DNA of 64,000 nucleotides from Duncaniella freteri. GTDB taxonomy: Bacteria > Bacteroidota > Bacteroidia > Bacteroidales > Muribaculaceae. Where the stretch lies: positions 1,054,001 through 1,118,000 of the forward strand of contig NZ_SJSA01000002.1 in the NCBI RefSeq assembly GCF_004766125.1. The letters are read 5' to 3'. The notes under the pieces were generated by a model. That model had not been told where the DNA came from, searched no databases, and saw nothing but the letters and a program-made list of their open reading frames with translations. Position numbers and translations under genes: made by a program. Below, in pieces: positions 40,843 to 47,983 of the stretch (position 1 is the stretch's first letter; every line of letters starts with the position of its first letter).

Positions 40843-41388
40843 TTAGTAAATAACCGACTTGGATGCCACGTCCGGCCGACATCCAAACATCATATCAAAA
40901 AGACCGCAAAGCCATGAGCCTTGAAAACTATCTTGTAAGATCAGATGTATCTGAAACGGAGATACGCTGTTCTTTCCGTCAGGAAGAGGTGTCACAACTC
41001 CATACGCTCTTAAAAGAGAAGGGATTTGACTGGTACCGAGACTTCCTGACAACAAACCTCTCAGACATTCTGAAATATATTGCTCTACCTCCGTCGAGGC
41101 GTGAGGCAAAGAAATGGGTCGCCCATCCTGACGCGCTTCTTCTTCGGTTTGCAGCATTGCAAATATCCGCGATAACTGTGCAATTCCAGTTAGATATCGA
41201 CGGCATAGCGGGGATTGTTGACTTCGGCTCTTACCGTAGCTTTCACTCAGTGATCGCAAACGGTCTCGCACCTCTTCTGCTCGGATCTCCCCTGAAAGAA
41301 TTTCCGTTTGAGGGGTATGATTCTCCTTTTTGCTGAGGCTGTTGTAATACTCGGCTTCTTTCTCCTGACTATAAAATCTCTTAGTCAT
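40843..41388 (-). CDS. Hypothetical early protein (conflicts with plus-strand ORF)
   Basis: 181 aa, MTKRFYSQEKEAEYYNSLSK at the start, helical and charged in the first 100 residues, Ser/Leu-rich after that. It keeps the tight spacing of the minus-strand operon (4 bp after the preceding stop). Codon position 2 is unusually rich in G over its C-terminal two thirds, which is more natural in the opposite-strand frame. Either the N-terminal half alone is meaningful or the opposite-strand ORF is real; both cannot be fully constrained. Confidence 0.45.
   Translation of the reverse strand: MTKRFYSQEKEAEYYNSLSKKENHTPQTEILSGEIRAEEVRDRLRSLSESYGKSRSQQSPLCRRYLTGIAQLSRIFAMLQTEEEARQDGRPISLPHASTEVEQYISECLRGLLSGSLGTSQIPSLLRAYGVVTPLPDGKNSVSPFQIHLILQDSFQGSWLCGLFDMMFGCRPDVASKSVIY
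40914..41336 (+). CDS. Possible opposite-strand early/lysogenic gene
   Basis: 140 aa from ATG 40914 (MSLENYLVRSDVSETEIRCS), or 157 from ATG 40863. Amino-acid make-up is normal for a folded protein (KEKGFDWYRDFLTTNLSDIL, PSRREAKKWVAHPDALLLRF) with low G at codon position 2. A TATCTTTG box precedes it. An opposite-oriented gene near the left end of a Mu-like phage is the place of a repressor or lysogeny gene, but no HTH is evident. It is antisense to the 181-aa ORF. Confidence 0.45.
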   Translation: MSLENYLVRSDVSETEIRCSFRQEEVSQLHTLLKEKGFDWYRDFLTTNLSDILKYIALPPSRREAKKWVAHPDALLLRFAALQISAITVQFQLDIDGIAGIVDFGSYRSFHSVIANGLAPLLLGSPLKEFPFEGYDSPFC

Positions 41389-41392
41389 AGTC

Positions 41393-41614
41393 TCACTTTT
41401 TATTTAGTTCGTTATTAATCTTGTCAACGGCATCTTTCAGAGCGAAGTGCCCGGCAACAAGGGCGGCGTACTGCTTGGATTCATCGCACTCCCGGTCGTT
41501 ATGGGTCGCCTCGAACTCATCGAGGATAATCCCTGAGTGGTTGAGGTTCTGAGTCAAGTTCTCAATGAGCAGCCTGACTGCGGCTTCGGTTCTCTCCTCT
41601 GAATATCGTTTCAT
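41393..41614 (-). CDS. Small hypothetical early protein
   Basis: 73 aa from ATG 41614 (MKRYSEERTEAAVRLLIENL), helical and acidic (FEATHNDRECDESKQYAALV). It begins 19 bp after the tRNA-like gene and is followed after 4 bp by the 181-aa ORF. Small anti-defence or regulatory proteins often sit here, but nothing specific can be seen. Confidence 0.55.
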   Translation of the reverse strand: MKRYSEERTEAAVRLLIENLTQNLNHSGIILDEFEATHNDRECDESKQYAALVAGHFALKDAVDKINNELNKK

Positions 41615-41632
41615 AGTTTTTCTGAAATTTGT

Positions 41633-41712
41633 GGAAGGACTCGGACTCGAACCGAGGACGATACAGTCGGATTGGTTACCGCCGTTTGTTCTGCCAACTG
41701 AACTATCCTTCC
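41633..41712 (-). tRNA. Degenerate tRNA-like gene in prophage 1 early region
   Basis: The minus strand has a perfect 7-bp acceptor stem (GGAAGGA...TCCTTCC), a D arm GTTC-AGTTGGCA-GAAC and a T arm CTCGG-TTCGAGT-CCGAG. Between them are 31 nt instead of the usual 23, with GAC-TGTATC-GTC at the end like a short variable arm of class II tRNAs. The anticodon arm (CGGCG...ATCCG around GTAACCA) forms only three outer pairs, so the anticodon (GTA or AAC) is uncertain. CCA is only partly encoded (CCAC). Either a class II phage tRNA with a weak anticodon arm or a decaying one. Confidence 0.55.
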
Positions 41713-41716
41713 GAAT

Positions 41717-41742
41717 ACCCCGGCGCATTTGGCGACGCCGGG
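41717..41742. repeat. GC-rich hairpin beside tRNA-like gene
   Basis: CCCCGGCG (41718-41725) pairs with CGCCGGGG (41735-41742). It lies just upstream of the tRNA-like gene on the minus strand; terminator for an upstream gene or processing signal. Apart from this and a small CCGGC/GCCGG hairpin, 41743-41805 shows nothing. Confidence 0.5.
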
Positions 41743-41805
41743 GGGTAGTGTTGTGCCTTTCGGCTTTAACCGGCTCTCTTGCCGGAGGATTGCCCTCTCT
41801 TGGGT

Positions 41806-41985
41806 CTAACCCTTGGTATCTTCAAATATAGCTAGGATGAATGCACGATCCTCGTCCCACAATGGGTAGCCTTCTTCCATTGTCAGTCTGACAGCCTCAC
41901 GCTCTCCGATGAGACGTACAGCCTCGCGCCTGAAATCGGTGTCGGCGTATGCATGAGCTTTCCCAAGGAGGAATCTTGCGTGCTC
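41806..41985 (-). pseudogene. 3' remnant of gene cut by prophage 2
   Basis: Minus-strand frame EHARFLLGKAHAYADTDFRR, then EAVRLIGEREAVRLTMEEGY and PLWDEDRAFILAIFEDTKG, ending at the stop 41806-41808. Composition is protein-like but there is no start: the frame runs straight into the prophage 2 terminus at 41986/41987, where TAA follows. It is in line with the prophage 1 early operon, so it is probably the tail of an early gene of prophage 1; a host gene is the alternative. Confidence 0.65.
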
Positions 41986-41986
41986 T

Positions 41987-42033
41987 TATAATCGCCAAAA
42001 CGAAACGTGCAACTTTCTAAAACGAAACGAGCA
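41987..42033. repeat. Prophage 2 right end: two putative MuA-type sites
   Basis: TATAATCGCC from 41987 aligns with TGTAATCCGC at 8400, followed by AAAACGAAACGTGCA (41997) and AAAACGAAACGAGCA (42019), 22 bp apart. The 15-mer at 41997 is identical to the second site of prophage 1, so both phages may share end specificity. Confidence 0.75.
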
Positions 42034-42094
42034 AAACTTCTCTTTTTTCGCTTCCTTTTTTCTCTGACTCATTCGACCGCTTAAACACCAATTA

Positions 42095-42137
42095 AACGCT
42101 GATTAAAAGCCTTTGAAATTGGCTTAAAATCAGCGTT
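42095..42137. terminator. Hairpin downstream of right-end operon, prophage 2
   Basis: AACGCTGATT (42095-42104) pairs with AATCAGCGTT (42128-42137), and AGCC with GGCT inside. T-rich on both outer sides. It lies past the stop of the TS-like gene, as the 8531-8565 hairpin does in prophage 1. Confidence 0.6.
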
Positions 42138-42153
42138 ATTTTCATGCCTTTTA

Positions 42154-42185
42154 TTTGGTCAAGTCAGCAGATTTTTGTAACTTTG
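42154..42185 (+). promoter_or_regulatory. Consensus Bacteroidetes promoter, antisense to TS-like gene
   Basis: TTTG (42154-42157), 20 bp, then TAACTTTG (42178-42185): the full -33/-7 consensus with ideal spacing. It reads to the right into the 3' end of the minus-strand TS-like gene; no plus-strand ORF follows closely, so an antisense transcript is the only visible product. Confidence 0.6.
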
Positions 42186-42218
42186 AAGTAGTTAAATTGA
42201 TCTCGTTTGCACTTGCTT

Positions 42219-42863
42219 TCACACGTTCAGATCAAACCTTGCAGTTTCATTTCCGGCCAAGAGTTCGCGCGTTCTTTCTATGTTGTTGGCATAAATGTGA
42301 ACATTTCCCAGATTCAGCGTTATAGACTTTAACGGCGCTTCGATTTGTCGCGCTATCAAATATAAATGGTAAATGTCAGCTGGCAAACCTAAGTTTGCGT
42401 CACTGCTTCTCTGATAGGCTGACAAAACGAGTTCTCCATCATCGAGCTGGAATTGAATGAGGCTTAAGCAAGGAGCTTGGTTGGTTTCCGCTCCTGTTGC
42501 TCCTAGGAACAGCACATAGTTTTTGCTGCTCCGTTTTTCCCAGTTGATTTGCTCAATCAAAGCCGGCAGTTTCTCAAAATAGGTCGGATAACTGTTAATG
42601 AGGATTTGCCCGCAATAATCCCACCAGTTTATCCCGGCTTCTCTGTACTTGGTCAGGTCTCTTTATCCAGCCATAAACAGGGTTAATTCATTGCGCAGCT
42701 TCTTGCGCGCGATGTTGTGTCCCTCGAAAATCTCCAGCAGGTCACAAGGCGTTAAATGCAGCTGCTCATTGAGCAAATACATTATGTCACCTTTTTTATT
42801 GCTCTGTCGTTTGCCGTGCTGCAATATCTTGCCGAGCATGGCGTAATACTTGTTTGGTGTCAT
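42219..42863 (-). pseudogene. Thymidylate-synthase-like gene of prophage 2 with internal stop
   Basis: 215-codon frame homologous to the 212-aa protein of prophage 1 (NKYYAMLGKILQHGKRQSNK at the start, APCLSLIQFQL, QRSSDANLGLPADIYHLY, GNVHIYANN). It keeps the same Cys, QRS, Asp177 and H-x-Y residues. Codon 67 is TAA (about 42661-42663) where prophage 1 has GAA in GERSVERYREAG; the flanking GRDLTKYREAGINWWDYCG reads through in frame. One G-to-T change (sense strand) explains it. As it stands only a 66-aa fragment would be made, unless translation restarts. Confidence 0.85.
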
Positions 42864-43157
42864 TCAATGCGAATATAGTCCATTTCTGTGAGTTCTGTGG
42901 CATATCTTCGGCCGTTCGTAGTGAAACGCTTTTGCAGTCGCCCCCAGACGCTTCACTATGTCATAAATATTGCGCTCGCTGACGTTGTAACGCTCGGCCA
43001 AGATTGCGACAATATAACTGACCTTTTCGCCTCGTTTCCGCGCATTCTGGTAGTCCTCAAACAGTCTTACATATTTGTGATCGCTCGGCTTTGCTCCGGC
43101 GTCCTCCAGCTTTTCAATTACTCCACCGCATAATTTTAATGCTTCGTACACTGTCAT
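42864..43157 (-). CDS. Small Mor-like HTH protein of prophage 2 cassette
   Basis: 97 aa, with RGEKVSYIVAILAERYNVSE and RNIYDIVKRLGA forming a helix-turn-helix, homologous to the 80-aa protein of prophage 1. Its stop directly abuts the TS-like start (42863), so the two are coupled. Divergent from the pseudoknot RNA whose -7 box is 16 bp from this ATG, the same geometry as in prophage 1. Confidence 0.65.
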   Translation of the reverse strand: MTVYEALKLCGGVIEKLEDAGAKPSDHKYVRLFEDYQNARKRGEKVSYIVAILAERYNVSERNIYDIVKRLGATAKAFHYERPKICHRTHRNGLYSH

Positions 43158-43179
43158 TCAGCATTTTTTTCGTAATTTT

Positions 43180-43310
43180 GCAACTCCTACCACATATCAG
43201 CAGAAGCACCGAAGCACGAGTCAAAGGCTTTTAGCCCCCGGCTTATGTGCTTCGGTGCATTGTGTTTGTATGTGGTAGGATACTGCAAACTAAGCCGGGG
43301 GCTTTTTCTA
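43180..43310 (+). ncRNA. Pseudoknot RNA of right-end cassette (copy 2)
   Basis: P1: TCCTACCACAT (43185-43195) with 43270-43280, plus TTTGCA (43177-43182) with 43284-43289. P2: GCACCGAAGCAC (43206-43217) with 43247-43258, 12 bp perfect. PK: AGCCCCCGGCTTA (43233-43245), in the P2 loop, with TAAGCCGGGGGCT (43291-43303), 13 bp perfect, then a T run. TAATTTTG at 43173-43180 precedes it. Arms differ in sequence from copy 1 but pair in the same order; only the PK core is conserved. It fills the gap between HTH and Dam genes. Confidence 0.72.
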
Positions 43311-43331
43311 TGCCTCCGCTTTGTAGGCGAG

Positions 43332-44159
43332 TCAGAGTCGCGTTATCATCATATCGTTAAATTTAGCTTGATAGTTCAGCGTGTTTGTGCGCTGGCGTAT
43401 TTCCGCGCCCCACATTGGTGCCGCTTCCCGGTACTCATCAGCGAGCCATTGGCAGAGCTCGACAATCTGCGACTTGTCGCTTGTGAAATAAACGTATTTC
43501 GTACCTTTAAGCAGCCGCAACACGTTCAGATAGTCGGTCAGCTTCCAATAATTCTCATACATTCCGCACTCTGTCGTAAGATACGGCGGGTCCATGAGGA
43601 ACAACACACGTGGATTGTCACGGTGCAGGTCAAACAGATCCTGGTAATCAAGATGCACGACTTCCAGTCCGTCCAGATAGCCGTCAGTGCGGTAGTCACC
43701 GCTGTGGACGCGGTTATACATCGTGTGTCTGCGCAGTTCGTCCAGGCTCTTGGCCCACTTGCCGGAGAAAAGCAAGGAGCGACCTATTGTAAGAATATCG
43801 GCATAGCCATTTTGTTTCTCATGGTCGTGCACTATATCCAGGACGTCGGCGCACTGCCGGTCTGAGAGGCGCTTGTTGGGTTCAACACCAGTTAAACACT
43901 CTTTAATTGCCCTTAAAATTCCATTGGTCTGCTCCACGGCCACCAGTCTGTCGACATAGCGGTCGAAGTCGTTGTACACCACCCGGCACCCCGGGAGCAC
44001 CCTTTTTGCCGTGTGCGACAGCAGCCCGGAGCCGCCGAAAAGGTCCACCACCGTATCAATCTCACCTACTGCCTGCTCCAGCACCTCGATAAAGGTCCGG
44101 AGGAAATAGCGCTTCTGCCCCATGAAGGGAAGCGGCGCGCATTTGTAGATCCTATCCAT
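43332..44159 (-). CDS. Phage D12-class (Dam-type) adenine-N6 DNA methyltransferase
   Basis: 275 aa, homologous to the prophage 1 methylase. Motif X PFMGQKRYF, motif I VDLFGGSGLLSH and catalytic LMDPPYLTTE near residue 190 are present. Here the gene lies upstream of the pseudoknot RNA and HTH-TS pair instead of at the distal end, so the cassette has been shuffled. It should methylate adenine in a short site; no partner endonuclease. Confidence 0.9.
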   Translation of the reverse strand: MDRIYKCAPLPFMGQKRYFLRTFIEVLEQAVGEIDTVVDLFGGSGLLSHTAKRVLPGCRVVYNDFDRYVDRLVAVEQTNGILRAIKECLTGVEPNKRLSDRQCADVLDIVHDHEKQNGYADILTIGRSLLFSGKWAKSLDELRRHTMYNRVHSGDYRTDGYLDGLEVVHLDYQDLFDLHRDNPRVLFLMDPPYLTTECGMYENYWKLTDYLNVLRLLKGTKYVYFTSDKSQIVELCQWLADEYREAAPMWGAEIRQRTNTLNYQAKFNDMMITRL

Positions 44160-44189
44160 TTACAAAATCTGTTTGACCATATTAAGTTT

Positions 44190-44732
44190 TCATACAGTGA
44201 AACATGGCCTATCAGGATAGCCTGTCTTGAAATCGTACGCCTCTATATCCTCCTTGGACCGGAGCCCCCTTATCGCTGCTGCATGCTCACGTGTGACATT
44301 GTTGCAGTCTACAGTATAGATCTCAATCTGTCTCAGGATTCCTACAGCCTCTGTAATCGGCATGATAAAACGGTGATCGCCGAGCCATATGCTCGTCTCG
44401 GTCCTGCCGCTTTCCTGCTCCACCGATATGGAGTTCATCAGCCCCACACGCGTAGCCTTGTCAAGCCATCCGGAGACACCTCCGATGCTGATCGTGTTTA
44501 CAGCCGAAGAGCGGTCGTACTCCTCCAGCTCTTGGAGTTTGATAATCCTGAGTTCTTCGATAGACGGCTCATACATCCTGAGGACAGGGATCCCTGTCTC
44601 ATCCTCCAAAATTAACAGCCCTCCATCCTGCCCTTCCAACAATTCTTTGTAATACTCCATGGAGATCTCTACACCTCCATCAACCGGTTTGCTATAGAAG
44701 CCATCCCTCCAATACATATTGTCGCCTTCCAT
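44190..44732 (-). CDS. DUF4376-like tail fibre assembly protein
   Basis: 180 aa (or 175 from MYWRDGFYSKP, which has GGAAGG upstream). The C-terminal two thirds match DUF4376: LQELEEYDRSSAVNTISIGG, WLDKATRVGLMNSISVEQES, YTVDCNNVTREHAAAIRGL and KTGYP. Such proteins follow tail fibre genes and are taken to help fibre assembly. It directly follows the fibre gene. Confidence 0.7.
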   Translation of the reverse strand: MEGDNMYWRDGFYSKPVDGGVEISMEYYKELLEGQDGGLLILEDETGIPVLRMYEPSIEELRIIKLQELEEYDRSSAVNTISIGGVSGWLDKATRVGLMNSISVEQESGRTETSIWLGDHRFIMPITEAVGILRQIEIYTVDCNNVTREHAAAIRGLRSKEDIEAYDFKTGYPDRPCFTV

Positions 44733-44768
44733 TTTTTGTAACTTCCATTTTTTGTAATATGTCTGTTA

Positions 44769-46499
44769 TTAACCTTTGCCGACAGCTATCCAAAAGAACC
44801 TTTCCTTGTTTTTTTGGTTGGCTGACACTTTAAAACTGCCTGCTGATTTGTTGCATATGGTTCTGCCGACATAATATGTCTGATATGAACTGTCAGCAGT
44901 GGTCAGTATTGAATAAGAGGTGTCGACAAATGAGTGTGGGAAATATATGGTCTGTACACCATAGGCATCCTGATTATCAGACGGGTGCCCCCACTGTATT
45001 AAAAATCCGTCATGAAATCTGTAATAGCCGTTTTCAACAAGCTGTTTTGATAGAGCCTCGTGTTTATGGCTGTTTATCACTCCCGTCAGGACCGCCTCAA
45101 TTGCCGCCTTTGTCACTGTGGCGTCACTACCTTTGGGCCCCCTTATATTAACAGCCGCGGGGTTTGTGAGTCCACCGTTGTTGCTCCATGTCAGATTGCC
45201 GGACGAGTCCACCACAGGTGTGAACACAGCCCCCTTGTCTCCTTTATCACCCTTGTCTCCTTTGAGGTCCTGGAGCTGGGATGAGAGCAGATAGTCCCCC
45301 TTAGGCTGATAGACAGAATCATGGTTGTGGCTGCCATCAGCCTTGCTGTTCCATGTAGACTTCTCGGCATCCGTCACAAACCTGTGTGACGCGTCCCCAG
45401 TCACCTGTGCTGCCGTATGCGTGTGCGTTGCCGGCGCGTAATTACCTTTAGGCTGATAGGTGGAATCATGGTTGTGGCTGCCATCAGCCTTGCTGTTCCA
45501 TGTAGACTTCTCGGCATCCGTCACAAACCTGTGTGACGCGTCCCCAGTCACCTGTGCTGCCGTATGCGTGTGCGTTGCCGGCGCGTAATTGCCTTTAGGC
45601 TGATAGGTGGAGTCATGGTTGTGGCTGCCACCTGCCTTACTGTTCCATGCAGACTTCTCGGCATCCGTCACAAACCTGTGTGACGCGTCCTCATTCACCT
45701 GTGCCGCCGTATGCGTGTGTGTTGCCGGCGCGTAATTACCTTTAGGCTGGTAGGTGGAGTCATGGTTATGTCCAGATGGCGATGCTCCTACCTGTGTGGC
45801 AGTCACCTGATGCGGATTGTCCCTGCTGCTGATATGTGAGATTAGCGATGACACCGCCTTCATGAGTTTACCGAAAGCAGATGACAGCTTCTCTCCGCTT
45901 GACAGGTCTGTCAGAGACGGTGCCACCGTGTAGGTGGGTGTCTGGTCATTTGTCGCAACATTCGGGACATTGCCGAGCCCGACTTGCGATTTGTTGACAC
46001 GGTGTGGATTATCGGTGTCCGAGACATGCATACGTATACCCAGCTCCAAAGTGTCTGCCCTTCCATCGAGCGAGTCAATGCTCATCTGCTGGTCCCTGTC
46101 CGTATCATGCAGTGCTGAGATCTCTTTGTCCTGTGACGAGTCCTTCGTATGGATGACCTCAACTTCGGCATTCAGTGAATCAATCTCCGTTTGTTGCCTC
46201 TCATTCTCGGTCTCCAGATCCTCGATACACCCGGATATATTGTCAAAACGCTCATCCGATGTCTTCTTGTGCGTCTCATAATCTCCCTTTAGTTCAATGT
46301 GTTGCCGTTCCAGCTCATGCCCTTCCGAAGCGACATACTTGCTGTTGAGCTGCTCCGCTAGCCCCTCCACCTGTATTACGGGGATAATGCTTTCCTCCTT
46401 GTGCACGTAGCTATCGAGCCAGTCGGCGAACTGCTCCTCCGTCGGGTACTTCCCACGACGGAACCACGCTTTTAGCTGTGCTATTGTCCTTATTGCCAT
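44769..46499 (-). CDS. Tail fibre with HxH repeats and collagen-like segment
   Basis: 576 aa. N-terminus MAIRTIAQLKAWFRRGKYPT with EQFADWLDSY, a baseplate-attachment pattern common in Bacteroides phages; a coiled coil at about 60-150; QVGLGNVPNVATNDQ; then three 49-residue repeats with HNHDSTYQPKGNYAPATHTH and DASHRFVTDAEKS. A short collagen-like GDKGDKGDKG follows, then a C-terminal receptor-binding domain. HxH motifs likely bind metal along the trimer axis. Confidence 0.82.
   Translation of the reverse strand: MAIRTIAQLKAWFRRGKYPTEEQFADWLDSYVHKEESIIPVIQVEGLAEQLNSKYVASEGHELERQHIELKGDYETHKKTSDERFDNISGCIEDLETENERQQTEIDSLNAEVEVIHTKDSSQDKEISALHDTDRDQQMSIDSLDGRADTLELGIRMHVSDTDNPHRVNKSQVGLGNVPNVATNDQTPTYTVAPSLTDLSSGEKLSSAFGKLMKAVSSLISHISSRDNPHQVTATQVGASPSGHNHDSTYQPKGNYAPATHTHTAAQVNEDASHRFVTDAEKSAWNSKAGGSHNHDSTYQPKGNYAPATHTHTAAQVTGDASHRFVTDAEKSTWNSKADGSHNHDSTYQPKGNYAPATHTHTAAQVTGDASHRFVTDAEKSTWNSKADGSHNHDSVYQPKGDYLLSSQLQDLKGDKGDKGDKGAVFTPVVDSSGNLTWSNNGGLTNPAAVNIRGPKGSDATVTKAAIEAVLTGVINSHKHEALSKQLVENGYYRFHDGFLIQWGHPSDNQDAYGVQTIYFPHSFVDTSYSILTTADSSYQTYYVGRTICNKSAGSFKVSANQKNKERFFWIAVGKG
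45301..45780. repeat. 147-bp tandem repeats within tail fibre gene
   Basis: Units start at 45301, 45448 and 45595 with a partial fourth from 45742, period 147 bp (49 codons). The first two are nearly identical over their length; the third differs at several sites. In-frame gain or loss of units would change fibre length. Confidence 0.85.
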
Positions 46500-46521
46500 A
46501 ATCTCGGGTATTTATTTATGT

Positions 46522-47477
46522 CTACTTAACGCGCATTATGTATGCCAGCACATAATATGGGGGGCGGTTCTCGTGAGCTTCACCCTTGCCATAGTCCAGT
46601 GTGTTTATCCCATGAGGTGAACACTCGAATATTGTTGTGGCATTAGGCCAGGAATTGCTGCCGTGCCCTTTCCAGTCTCCGCTTCCCCCTTTCCACAGCA
46701 TCTCCTCATGGCTGTGACGGGGTATTGTCTCCTCCGTGAGCGTCACTTTCTTCAGTCCGCCGCCGGTCCCGGGCTCTCATAGTCCCGGTCACTGTCATGG
46801 AGACCGACAACGAAACGTCCCCTCAGGTCAGGTACCCTGAAATAACCATCCTGGGTCGTGTACCTTACGCCGTTCGCGTTTACCGCAGTGTTGAATGTCG
46901 AGCCAATGGCATTGAACAGCTCCGGATGATCGGACTTCCTTAATGGCTGTCCGTCACATAGCACATAGCCTTGTGGCACCCGGGAACCGGCCCACATCTG
47001 GACTATCCCCAACGGTGCCGGCTGAACGGCCGCCAGCTCATTGCGGAGCGACCGGTTCTCGTCCATCAGTCCCTTTATGCTCTTAATGTCTGTGAAGCTC
47101 TCCCAGGTGTAGTTTTCCTCTCCTATGCCGGGCGCAAGACTCCGGCGCGTGTAGGCTTTCGGGTAGTCCGTATTATTGGCACTTACCGGGATTGCTTCTT
47201 GTTTCACATACATGCCGCTTGTGGTCGGTCCGCCATCCCAGGGCAGAACCTCACCCTCCGGCGCGTTCTTGGTCCTTACGAATACATAGCCAGCCCCCCT
47301 GCGGGTCCCCTCGCTGTTGGGCTCGCAACCCCAGAGAACCACACGGTCGCCTCCTATGTTGCCGGCAATGGCTGCAAGTGCCACCAGTTTTTGCAGATAG
47401 TCCAGCGTCTCGCAGTCCAGAGGAAAATCTTTGTTTGCCTGTGTCAGAAAATTACCTAATATTTTGTCCATTGTCAT
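46522..47477 (-). pseudogene. Phage tail collar domain protein, frameshifted
   Basis: First frame 47477-46752 (241 aa) holds the collar domain start: GIVQMWAGSRVPQGYVLCDG, DHPELFNAIGSTFNT, GYFRVPDLRGRFVVGLHD; it ends after DRDYESPGPAAD. The second frame, to 46522, gives the expected continuation PGTGGGLKKVTLTEETIPRH and ends HENRPPYYVLAYIMRVK. Re-reading one C at CCC (about 46775) joins them, so one base is missing from a C run. Either mutation, sequencing error, or a -1 slip. Tail fibre/collar role. Confidence 0.75.
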
Positions 47478-47983
47478 TTATGGTTTATAGCGTAGCGTTT
47501 GCCCGCCAGTTTATACATGTTCAATATTGCCCGTAGTCTCGTTTCCGTCTCGGCCGTCCACAGTTCCTCCGGCACCGTCACCCAGAAGTCATAACCGCTC
47601 GTGCCGTTGAATCCCTCCCGGTGTATGCTCACCGCGCCCGCGCCTCGCCGCGGCACCATCACCCACCGGTCCATATCGCGAAGCCATACCGCCGCAGCTT
47701 CCCGGTTTCCGACACTGTCGCTGTCCTCTATCTCTATGCGGCGCAGTCCCGGGTCAAACTCATCATTAAGTGCCCCGCACAGCTTGCACACCTGCCCGTT
47801 ATGTCTCAGCCGGTAGCTTGTTGCGCTCCTGTATGCGCGCAGCTCCTGGAGCAAACGCCCCAGCGGGCTGACCCCGGCATATATCAGAGCCCCGGAAAGC
47901 GGGCGCCGTAGCCACGTCGGCAATGTCAGCAGCGCCAGCCGCTTGATATTTACGTTATAGGTTCTGTCAGCCTTGTTCGTCAT
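47474..47983 (-). CDS. Mu gp48-like tail/baseplate protein
   Basis: 169 aa. It follows the baseplate J gene with a 17-bp overlap and precedes the collar gene, the position of gp48 (P2 I-like). Segments LALLTLPTWLRRPLSGALIY, CKLCGALNDEFDPGLRRIEI and VTVPEELWTAETETRLRAIL are plausible, and the family call is mainly positional. Confidence 0.6.
   Translation of the reverse strand: MTNKADRTYNVNIKRLALLTLPTWLRRPLSGALIYAGVSPLGRLLQELRAYRSATSYRLRHNGQVCKLCGALNDEFDPGLRRIEIEDSDSVGNREAAAVWLRDMDRWVMVPRRGAGAVSIHREGFNGTSGYDFWVTVPEELWTAETETRLRAILNMYKLAGKRYAINHK

Larger units (their letters stand above)
8400..41986 (-). mobile_element. Prophage 1: Mu-like transposable phage (siphovirus-type tail), left end not in place
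   Basis: Gene content is Mu-like: MuA and MuB homologues, DUF3164, GemA-like, DUF935 portal, MuF, gp36 and gpG-type proteins, with a DNA-modification cassette at the right end. The tail has tube, chaperones and tape measure but no sheath or baseplate J gene, indicating a non-contractile tail. The right end at 8400 carries three 22-23-bp-spaced sites. No inverted copies of those sites occur between 40.8 and 42.0 kb, so the true left end is absent here and probably lies beyond prophage 2. Early and tail genes are on the minus strand, terminase-head genes on the plus strand. Confidence 0.88.

Noticed and set aside
40800..41986. Left end of prophage 1
   Set aside because: Searched by eye for inverted CGTTTCGTTTT-type sites with 22-bp spacing; none found.
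42661..42663. Recoded stop (suppressed TAA) in TS-like gene
   Set aside because: The prophage 1 homologue has a plain GAA and no special context is visible, so point mutation is simpler.
45301..45780. Repeat array as CRISPR
   Set aside because: Units are 147 bp without spacers and are coding (49-residue fibre repeats); no cas genes.
44769..46499. Diversity-generating retroelement target
   Set aside because: No reverse transcriptase, template repeat or accessory gene near either fibre gene.
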